Assembly (NCBI GenBank): GCA_964625745.1
Contig: CAZVCJ010000252.1
Span: forward strand, 1 to 5,127
Origin: CAZVCJ01 sp964625745
GTDB lineage: Bacteria; Chloroflexota; Anaerolineae; VGOG01
Length of the DNA: 5,127 nt
Direction: 5' to 3'
The notes beneath the pieces are model-generated. The model was not told where the DNA came from and did not search any database. It was given only the letters and a program-made list of their open reading frames with translations. Of this stretch, positions 1 through 5,127 are shown piece after piece (the first letter of the stretch is position 1; each line of letters opens with the position of its first letter). Position numbers and translations under genes: made by a program.

Positions 1-98
1 CAGCCGAGCAGGCACGCCAGGCCCAACGCAACGCCCTGACCATCGCTTTTCTCTCGGTCGAAGAAAAGGAGGCGTTGGTGGCCCAGAAAGTGCGGTAG
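1..98 (+). CDS. 3' end of an unidentified protein gene (partial)
   Basis: The reading frame starting at base 3 stays open to a TAG at 96-98. It gives 31 residues, beginning AEQARQAQRN and ending EALVAQKVR. Nearly all codons end in G or C, which fits genuine coding sequence. The peptide is charged and looks helical, with a Q/R/A-rich first part and an E/K-rich tail. The gene begins outside the window. I do not recognise the family; similar charged helical tails occur at the ends of many unrelated bacterial proteins. It is not the start of the acetyltransferase tail that follows, because that lies in another frame and this peptide does not resemble GNAT sequence. Confidence 0.5.
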   Translation, partial: AEQARQAQRNALTIAFLSVEEKEALVAQKVR

Positions 99-103
99 GG
101 AGG

Positions 104-268
104 GTCCTCTTTGGCGAGTTCTTCCGGCGCGGCACGCGAAAGGTCTGCCTGAACACCGACGCACAGAACCTCACTGACGCCATCCGCCTCTACGAAAAGG
201 CCGGCATGCACGTGCAGCGCCAGTACGTCACCTACGAGAAGGAGTTGGTGTCCCGGAAGAGGAACTGA
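104..268 (+). pseudogene. GNAT N-acetyltransferase, C-terminal remnant
   Basis: The frame of 104-268 encodes about 54 residues ending in TGA. It includes FGEFFRRGTRKVCLNTDAQN, then AIRLYEKAGM, then YVTYEKEL. This matches the last third of GNAT (Gcn5-related) acetyltransferases. In that family a beta strand, an N-x-x-A-I-x-L-Y-E-K-x-G-M helix and a final strand with Y/F-x-K-x-L complete the acetyl-CoA-binding fold. The preceding part, including the R/Q-x-x-G-x-G/A acetyl-CoA loop, is absent. The frame stays open to the left edge, but its translation before base 104 is low-complexity G/R/P sequence without GNAT character. There is no ATG or GTG before the mid-helix Met at 206, and no ribosome-binding site. 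The gene has therefore lost its 5' part, probably by a deletion or rearrangement just after the stop of the preceding partial gene at 98. A small sequencing frameshift would not explain the missing acetyl-CoA loop. The substrate cannot be told from this fragment. Confidence 0.7.
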
Positions 269-277
269 GTACTCAGT
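264..277. repeat. Perfect 14-bp palindrome over the GNAT stop codon
   Basis: ACTGAGTACTCAGT reads identically on both strands. It overlaps the TGA of the acetyltransferase remnant (266-268). There is no loop and no T tract, so it is not a standard intrinsic terminator. It could be a dimeric protein-binding site, a recombination or insertion scar, or chance. Confidence 0.4.
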
Positions 278-330
278 CAGTGGGGGTTGACCATTTGGGA
301 GGTAGTGCGAGGAGATTAAGATTAGACTCT

Positions 331-371
331 GACGCTCCTTGGGAGTGGAACACAGCGTAGCCAGGAGCGTC
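331..371 (-). terminator. Possible weak terminator between convergent genes
   Basis: GACGCTCCT at 331-339 is the exact reverse complement of AGGAGCGTC at 363-371. This gives a 9-bp GC-rich stem around a 23-base loop. It lies about 60 bases past the stop codon of the last minus-strand gene and about 60 bases past the plus-strand remnant. On the minus strand the stem is followed by only a mildly T-rich stretch (AGAGTCTAATCTT) rather than a clean U run, and the loop is long. It may end or process the operon transcript, but the signal is weak. Nothing else recognisable lies in the 269-430 gap. Confidence 0.3.
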
Positions 372-430
372 TCTGAACCATGATTGGATAGTGACTCGAA
401 ACGGACCACTGGCAGATGGCAGCCAAGCCG

Positions 431-1057
431 TCAGTCCTTTGCTACCGTAGCCCATCTCTTGGAGATAGTTGTTACAGTCTCCCAGGAGAGTTCGGCCTCC
501 TGCATCAATGTATCTCGCACTTTCTCTCTCAAGCCTAGAGATGAAATCGTGAGGGCGAAAGTATCCACATATTCGTTCATTGCGAGCGCCATAAGTAGGT
601 CAGCTAAATCATCTTGGCCCATCACTTTCACACGATCAGACACAAAATCTGTTTGAAGAGGTGCCCTTTCCCCAGAATAGAACACGCCGAAGACATAGTC
701 GTACTGGCTCATTAATTCCTGGTAACCCCGGAGATCTTTCACGTGCTCTACCAACACGCCTATACCAGAGTGGCGGATGCCTCCAGGATCTGAGAACTGA
801 ATTTCCCAGAAGTGGTGCCCAGCGAGCGTGTCTTCTCCTACAACTTCGTAGCCTTGTAGAAAGAGGGCCACAGGAAACAAGGCAGTGAGATCATCGGTCG
901 ATAGTCCAGCTATGCCCATTGCCAGGCACTGCTTGATCTGCCGGAGGTCTTCTACCAAACGTGAAGATGTCAGAAAAGGCTCTGTGTTTCCCGTCAGGCT
1001 CTGTTGCACCAAGCTATGAACTACAAGTACGCCACTGCTGAGATCAATCATCTTCAA
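431..1057 (-). CDS. Unknown small protein, tentative Mrr/REase-like core
   Basis: This is an intact frame of about 208 residues ending in TGA at 431-433, the last gene of the minus-strand operon. No family is recognised with certainty. There is no signal peptide or obvious membrane helix. An N-terminal helical part (about residues 1-60) precedes a predicted alpha/beta core. That core has FLQGYEVVGED (67-76), WEIQFSD (84-90), the strand GVLVEHVKD (100-108), a helix, YVFGVFYSG (121-129), then SDRVKVMGQDDLADLLMAL (140-158). The order resembles the nuclease core of Mrr-like proteins: strand with E/Q-x-K, helix, 'GVFVT' strand, then 'I-x-L-I-D-G-x-x-L-A-x-L-L'. The PD-(D/E)XK residues are not clearly in place, because E104 is followed by H-V-K rather than x-K, and no obvious acidic partner is seen. 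It could be an inactive member, an unrelated fold or a new effector. The start is ambiguous. TTG at 1055-1057 has AGGAAG six bases upstream, while ATG two codons later (1049-1051) is 12 bases from it. Confidence 0.8.
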   Translation of the reverse strand: MKMIDLSSGVLVVHSLVQQSLTGNTEPFLTSSRLVEDLRQIKQCLAMGIAGLSTDDLTALFPVALFLQGYEVVGEDTLAGHHFWEIQFSDPGGIRHSGIGVLVEHVKDLRGYQELMSQYDYVFGVFYSGERAPLQTDFVSDRVKVMGQDDLADLLMALAMNEYVDTFALTISSLGLREKVRDTLMQEAELSWETVTTISKRWATVAKD

Positions 1058-1061
1058 GTTT

Positions 1062-1069
1062 CTCTTCCT
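1062..1069 (-). promoter_or_regulatory. Ribosome-binding site of the 208-residue gene
   Basis: On the minus strand the sequence AGGAAGAG lies in the 33-base gap after the NACHT gene. Its AGGAAG part ends six bases before TTG (1057) and twelve before ATG (1051). The spacing favours the TTG start, and the codon preference favours ATG. The two choices differ by only two residues. Confidence 0.5.
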
Positions 1070-1090
1070 AGACTGCTATCGCCAAGATAC

Positions 1091-3970
1091 TCATCGCACC
1101 AACACACAGCGAAACCCGGTAGCCCCGTGCCTTTGATTGCAAGGAAGTGCCTGGCGCATGATACACATGATCCGCCACCTTGTTAGAGCGTTGAAAGATC
1201 CGCCCCTGACCGCCCGGTCTTGGGGTGCTTGGGAATACTGCTCGCCGTAGCGCTTGAATTGGTCAGACGTCCATTCCATCACATTCCCGGCCATATCCAT
1301 CACTCTGAAAGGACTGGCTCCGGCAGGGTAGACACCCACAGGGGTTGTAGTGTACAAGTCGATGTTGGCACGGTCCTCTTCCCATGTCATACCCCAAGGC
1401 CACCAACGCCCGTCGCCACCCCGGGCAGCCCATTCCCATTCCGCCTCCGTTGGTAGGCGATAGAGGTGTCCCTGGCCAGTCTTTTCGGTCATATAGGCCG
1501 AGCGCCAATGGCAAAAGGCTTCTGCCTCGTACCAACTCACCCCCAAGACAGGATGGTTAGGCTTTCGAATGCCTAGCTCGTCGTGGTCCCAGTACGAGGG
1601 TTTTGGATCGGCTCCCCATCGCCACCGCCAACCCTCCTCTGACCAATATACTTCGTTGCTATATCCTCCGGCGTCCATAAACTGTTTGTACTGCCAGTTA
1701 GTCACGGGATAGCGATCTATCGTGAAAGCATTAACCCACACTTTCTGTTGAGGGGTGGCGAGGGCCAGCATTCGCCGCAGATCGGGCCTATCACCAGCCT
1801 GGTGAATAATGGCCTCCGCCACTGCTTCAGAAAGCCCCATCACCAACTCCCCTGCTGAGATTTCTAGCATCTCCCCAAGTCGAGGATCCCCAACTTCACC
1901 CAGGACATCTCCCGCATCCCTTCTAGTCTCAAAGCTTTCCTCAGAGTCACTGATGACGGCTATTAGGCCAGCAAGTACTTCATCTCTGACCTTCACTCTG
2001 ACTGCGCCACGACCGGCATCCCCGAGACATTCTCCGATGAGAATGAAGTGAGATCCCTTCTCCCTCGTTGGGCTGCCTTCTGCCGTCTTCAACATCGCGG
2101 TGAGCAAACCTTCCAACCGCGCGCCTCGCAAGAGGCCAGCCGTGAGTCGGATGCTCTCTCTCCAGCGGAGGTCGCCCATATGTTCGCAGACTAGTTCACT
2201 GGTGTTCGGCTGATTGCACATATACTCAGCCGCCAGGAATTCCTCGAAGGTTTGATGGGGAAAACTGTATTCTCCACTTCCTCGCTCGACAAGCAGCCCC
2301 GTTTGCTCAGACACAATCTCGATAAAAGCGCGGGCTTGTTCCTGAGCTCGAATTCTGCTCAGGCCCTCGTGCTCTTGCAGCCAGCCGGCAACGTGATCCT
2401 CCAATTCGGAGCGGGGAATAGTGCTCCCAGGCTCCTGTTCGTGCATCCATAGAGCAATGGGCCCCAGGACGCCGCTAATGTAGTACCTATCGAACTGGAG
2501 TTCTTCGGGCGTTACTGGGCGGTCAGCCATGCTCCGTGCCCAATCCCAGGTCTCAACCAAGGCCTTCACGCACTCGCTGTATAGTTCGGCCCGATGGTGC
2601 GGTAAGTGAGCGCCGCGATAGTAATAGAGCAAGACCATGATAGCCAAGAGCAAAGGGGTTCTGGCCAAGTCAAAGACGCCGGGATTGCGAAAGATGGTCT
2701 TGAGCAAATCATCTGCCGACCCTGCTTCCCTGCCGAAGCCGTAGTTATGAAAGACTTCAAACCAGCGTTCCACAAAGGTACGAATCTCGTGCTTGGTGAA
2801 AGGGGCTATGGAGATAACAGCAAAATCCTTCTCCAGGGGAGCCTGGCGATAGCTGGCCGGACGGCTAGTTACGATGAAGCGGTTCTTCGGATAGCGGATG
2901 ACGAAATCACGGATGCGCTCTACAACCCCCCATCGCTCTCCGGTGGAGATGATCTCGTCCAGGCCATCCAGCAACACCATGCAATTACCTCGCTCCAGCT
3001 CATAATCAAAAAGTGGCTTCAATCCCCCTTGCCCACGTCCCCTGAAATACACGGGCAGATAGTCGGCCAGAGAGATGTCTGGGTCGTCGCGCAGAACCCT
3101 GGCATAGGCAGAGACGGGAAATAGCAAAGGAAACCATATTCTGTCTGCAGCAAGCTCGATCCCTAACATGTTCGTCACCGCTGTTGGGCCTCCAGTCAGA
3201 GCCAGGGCAACGTACCTCAACAGGGTTGTTTTCCCTGTACCAGGGTCGCCGAGCACGGCGGCTTGCTTCTTGCGTAGGAGTAATTTCCCGAAATCCAGGG
3301 GCTCCGTCTGCCCTCGCTCTGCTGCCTCGAGTGGCTCCGGGGCGGGCAGGAAAGATTCACCCTCGTATCTGATCCGCAAGGAGACAAAGAGTTCCGACAA
3401 AGGCAAGGAGACGAACTCTTTGAGAAACAAGAGACCCCGGAAGTCCATTTGCCCTTCGCGCTGGACGAGATAATTGAAGTAATATTCCCGCAGCTTGTCC
3501 CGCTTGTGCCGCTCGGCTGTAGCTGTGTCGGTTGAGAATTCAAATGGGCCAGTAATGCAACTCCAGAAATCGCCAGCCCTCATTCCCATCTCGGCTGCTA
3601 TATCCGGCGGGACAAAGAACACGTAGGAGCAACTGAAGCGATGAAGCGCATCCCGGTCCTGGTTCAAGCGGGCAATAGCCCAGTCTCTTTCCTCGGGAGA
3701 CAAACTGTGCCAGCCCTCGACAAACAGAATGTGTGGGCGCTCGGTCTCAAATGGTTCCTGCCACAAGTACATAGCCACGCTGGGTTGGGTACCATCAATA
3801 GGCCAACTCTTAATCTCGAATTCCTCTACCAAATCTGCAAAGAGATTGGCAAGGACGGTGTTCTCTAATTCCCAATCATCTACGATCACCACGATCAGGG
3901 CGCCTGTCTCTTTGTAGTGTCGCAATGCGTTGAGCAGTTTTTGGTATTCTTTATCAGTGACGAACGGCAT
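1091..3970 (-). CDS. NACHT-domain STAND ATPase with C-terminal FGE-like domain
   Basis: This gene encodes a complete 959-residue protein. Residues 1-145 form an alpha/beta domain with strand ALIVVIVDDW where a P-loop would sit, then ILFVEGW (81-87), LNQDRDAL (102-109) and GDFWS (133-137). It looks like the degenerate NTPase-like domains found at the N-termini of other STAND proteins. A linker with MDFRGL (175-180) leads to the NACHT ATPase. This has Walker A GDPGTGKTT (241-249), Walker B MVLLDGLDEI (331-340), sensor RFIVTSRPASYR (364-375), ARTPLLLAI (436-444) and FPHQTFEEFLAAEYM (570-584). Residues about 600-700 are helical and HEAT-like. Residues about 700-959 are an FGE-sulfatase/C-type-lectin-like fold: ISAGELVMG, IDRYPVTN, VSWYEAEAFC, RLPTEAEWEWAARGG, MAGNVMEW, RGGSFN, GFRC. 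STAND proteins couple ligand sensing to ATP-driven oligomerisation, usually in the cytosol. By alignment the first catalytic FGE cysteine is replaced by R931, so a sensing role is inferred. The ATG at 3968-3970 has a strong ribosome-binding site and follows the upstream stop by three bases. Confidence 0.95.
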   Translation of the reverse strand: MPFVTDKEYQKLLNALRHYKETGALIVVIVDDWELENTVLANLFADLVEEFEIKSWPIDGTQPSVAMYLWQEPFETERPHILFVEGWHSLSPEERDWAIARLNQDRDALHRFSCSYVFFVPPDIAAEMGMRAGDFWSCITGPFEFSTDTATAERHKRDKLREYYFNYLVQREGQMDFRGLLFLKEFVSLPLSELFVSLRIRYEGESFLPAPEPLEAAERGQTEPLDFGKLLLRKKQAAVLGDPGTGKTTLLRYVALALTGGPTAVTNMLGIELAADRIWFPLLFPVSAYARVLRDDPDISLADYLPVYFRGRGQGGLKPLFDYELERGNCMVLLDGLDEIISTGERWGVVERIRDFVIRYPKNRFIVTSRPASYRQAPLEKDFAVISIAPFTKHEIRTFVERWFEVFHNYGFGREAGSADDLLKTIFRNPGVFDLARTPLLLAIMVLLYYYRGAHLPHHRAELYSECVKALVETWDWARSMADRPVTPEELQFDRYYISGVLGPIALWMHEQEPGSTIPRSELEDHVAGWLQEHEGLSRIRAQEQARAFIEIVSEQTGLLVERGSGEYSFPHQTFEEFLAAEYMCNQPNTSELVCEHMGDLRWRESIRLTAGLLRGARLEGLLTAMLKTAEGSPTREKGSHFILIGECLGDAGRGAVRVKVRDEVLAGLIAVISDSEESFETRRDAGDVLGEVGDPRLGEMLEISAGELVMGLSEAVAEAIIHQAGDRPDLRRMLALATPQQKVWVNAFTIDRYPVTNWQYKQFMDAGGYSNEVYWSEEGWRWRWGADPKPSYWDHDELGIRKPNHPVLGVSWYEAEAFCHWRSAYMTEKTGQGHLYRLPTEAEWEWAARGGDGRWWPWGMTWEEDRANIDLYTTTPVGVYPAGASPFRVMDMAGNVMEWTSDQFKRYGEQYSQAPQDRAVRGGSFNALTRWRIMCIMRQALPCNQRHGATGFRCVLVR

Positions 3971-3973
3971 CGG

Positions 3974-5127
3974 TCATACCTCCGTGGCCTTGAAACCTTG
4001 CAATATCATGCGCACGATGGGGTGGAGGTCGTACCACACACTATCGTTAACATAGCTCAGAATATACAGGTTCAAGATCAGATTGTCGCCAACCTCGGTA
4101 CCCGAACGCCTAAGGGATTCTAGGAAACCTTGCAGTTCCTCAAATTCAGTTCGTCCCAAAGGTAGGGAAAACTTGCGCTGTTCACTATAAACTGCTTTAC
4201 GAGCAGACAGCAGATCAATTCGACGCTGGGATCTCGTTTCAGCTTCCAGGATGGCTTCGCGCATCAGCACGATAAGTTGTCGCATCACCCCACCACTCAT
4301 TGCCACCAAGAGGTCGAGTGCCTCAGGGGCAATCACGTCTTCCGTCGCCATTCCCAAGCTCTGCAACCGCCTGTGCACGACTTGCCGCATCGTCTGCCAG
4401 CCCTTGTCGTACCTGACATTCGGCTGGCCTGGCTCGTGGAGCTTGATGTTGGGAAACTCTTTTGTGGGGAAGCGATTCCGCACTTGGCTATAGTCAGGGT
4501 GATAGCACAACACAATGGGCGCAGCGTAGACTGCCCGGCAGGAAGGAGCTTGCAGCACCCAACTATCGGCAAAGAGGGAACGAGCGTGATCCAAATCATC
4601 CACTTTGTCGAGACCGTCCACGATTAGAAACACCGGCTTGCCTGCTTTATCTTCTACATCTCGCACGATGGCCTGCACCCGCACAATGACCTCCGACAAC
4701 CGTGGACTCATCTCCAGCTTGCGTAGTGCCTTACCAGTACTGAGGGCGAACGGTGCGCCACTCGTTAGCTCGCCGATCAGACTGCCAGCGGTGGTTGCGG
4801 CCACAGGTCCCCCTATCAGTCCGATTCCAAAGCAAACAATGGCGCCCAATATCTGGCTTACGTCGAGTCGGAAACCTTCCTCTTGCGTTTCTTCCTGGAT
4901 CAGCGTGCTCAGACTCTTTTCCAAATCATCGCACAGTCTCTTGTCTGGCTTGTCGGATAACTCAGCCTCTGCCACCTTATAAGTTGCAAAGCCCGTCATC
5001 GAGAGCACGTCCAGTTGGTTTAAACTGGGAATATTCCCGCCCGTGCTACGGTCTAAGTCAAGCCAAATCACAAATTGGACTTTGGACAAATCACAGGTAG
5101 AGCAAAGTTCCGACTTGCACTTTAACA
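3974..5127 (-). CDS. STAND/AAA-type P-loop ATPase, 5' end outside window
   Basis: The frame ends at TGA 3974-3976 and stays open to the right edge, giving about 384 codons. A TTG at 5087-5089 could be called as a start, but it has no ribosome-binding site and lies just before the strand VQFVIWLDLD. In P-loop ATPases that strand follows the Walker A helix. No GxxGxGK[ST] is present in the window, so Walker A and the true start lie beyond 5127. Counting residues from TTG 5089: a Gly/Ala-rich hydrophobic stretch (about 80-108, ILGAIVCFGIGLIGG) is possibly a membrane or packing segment. Next come Walker B PVFLIVDGLDKVDD (152-165), a sensor-1-like region RAVYAAPIVLCYHPDY (185-200), and SGGVMRQLIVLMREA (265-279), which resembles the sensor-2 helix of ORC/Cdc6-like and STAND ATPases. 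A C-terminal winged-helix-like segment has ILNLYILSYVNDSVWYDLHP (338-357). It is the first visible gene of the operon and probably a partner of the NACHT protein. The substrate or ligand is unknown. A KAP-type NTPase is an alternative because of the hydrophobic insert. Confidence 0.85.
   Translation of the reverse strand, partial: LKCKSELCSTCDLSKVQFVIWLDLDRSTGGNIPSLNQLDVLSMTGFATYKVAEAELSDKPDKRLCDDLEKSLSTLIQEETQEEGFRLDVSQILGAIVCFGIGLIGGPVAATTAGSLIGELTSGAPFALSTGKALRKLEMSPRLSEVIVRVQAIVRDVEDKAGKPVFLIVDGLDKVDDLDHARSLFADSWVLQAPSCRAVYAAPIVLCYHPDYSQVRNRFPTKEFPNIKLHEPGQPNVRYDKGWQTMRQVVHRRLQSLGMATEDVIAPEALDLLVAMSGGVMRQLIVLMREAILEAETRSQRRIDLLSARKAVYSEQRKFSLPLGRTEFEELQGFLESLRRSGTEVGDNLILNLYILSYVNDSVWYDLHPIVRMILQGFKATEV
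3978..3983 (-). promoter_or_regulatory. Ribosome-binding site of the NACHT-FGE gene
   Basis: The minus-strand sequence GGAGGT lies within the last codons of the upstream ATPase gene (Glu-Val before its TGA), eight bases from GGAGG to the ATG at 3970. Stop and start are three bases apart, so the two genes are probably translationally coupled and made in fixed proportion. Confidence 0.8.

Noticed and set aside
273..455. A 60-codon minus-strand open frame after the operon
   Set aside because: It overlaps the end of the 208-residue gene in another frame, covers the inverted repeat, and has a composition without protein-family character.
1091..1216. A diversity-generating-retroelement variable region at the FGE-like C-terminus
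   Set aside because: The fold and position are classic for such targets. However, there is no reverse transcriptase or template repeat in the window, and the codons at the variable positions (CTA, ACA, GCA, CAA) do not follow the NNC/NNT pattern expected from adenine mutagenesis of AAY codons. A distant template cannot be excluded.
2606..3124. A 172-codon open frame on the plus strand
   Set aside because: It lies wholly antisense to the NACHT domain, whose conserved motifs (Walker B, the sensor region and the TPLLLAI helix) prove the minus-strand frame. The plus-strand translation has no recognisable domain.
3974..5089. The ATPase gene as a complete 371-residue protein from TTG 5089
   Set aside because: There is no ribosome-binding site, the frame is open upstream to the edge, and Walker A is missing. 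A partial gene is more likely.
1..5127. CRISPR array, tRNA, rRNA, insertion sequence or riboswitch
   Set aside because: I saw no regularly spaced repeats, transposase motifs, cloverleaf with CCA end or conserved RNA element. The operon promoter must lie outside the window.

Overview
The window holds a compact minus-strand operon that looks like an accessory conflict or signalling locus. At its left edge are two short gene remnants on the plus strand. The composition is moderately GC-rich. The domain combination, a NACHT STAND ATPase ending in a formylglycine-generating-enzyme (FGE)-like lectin fold beside a second STAND/AAA-type ATPase, together with the style of the acetyltransferase tail, is most reminiscent of Chloroflexota and similar multicellular or filamentous bacteria (cyanobacteria are also possible). 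This placement rests on family recall only, and no rRNA or other marker gene is present.

Layout, left to right. Positions 1-98 (plus) are the last 31 codons of an unrecognised gene that enters from outside the window. Positions about 104-268 (plus), in a different frame and with no start codon, encode the C-terminal part of a GNAT N-acetyltransferase, read here as a decayed or deleted gene. Positions 269-430 form a short convergent intergenic space with a perfect 14-bp palindrome at its left edge and a 9-bp inverted repeat that may act as a weak terminator. Positions 431-1057 (minus) encode a small protein of about 208 residues of unknown function, with a tentative Mrr/restriction-endonuclease-like core. 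Positions 1091-3970 (minus) encode a 959-residue protein with a degenerate NTPase-like N-terminus, a complete NACHT ATPase, a helical/HEAT-like region and a C-terminal FGE-like domain. Positions 3974-5127 (minus) encode a second P-loop ATPase with Walker B, sensor-2-like and winged-helix segments visible. Its Walker A lies beyond the right edge, so the gene is incomplete here.

Transcription of the three minus-strand genes runs right to left: ATPase, then NACHT-FGE, then the small protein. The first two genes are separated by only 3 bases, and the second has a strong GGAGG ribosome-binding site lying inside the end of the first. The second and third are about 33 bases apart. The order suggests co-expression. 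A reasonable inference is that the two ATPases form a sensing and oligomerising module, the FGE-like fold acts as a ligand-binding sensor rather than an enzyme, and the small downstream protein is an effector or accessory. No established defence system is recognised exactly, so this remains a hypothesis.
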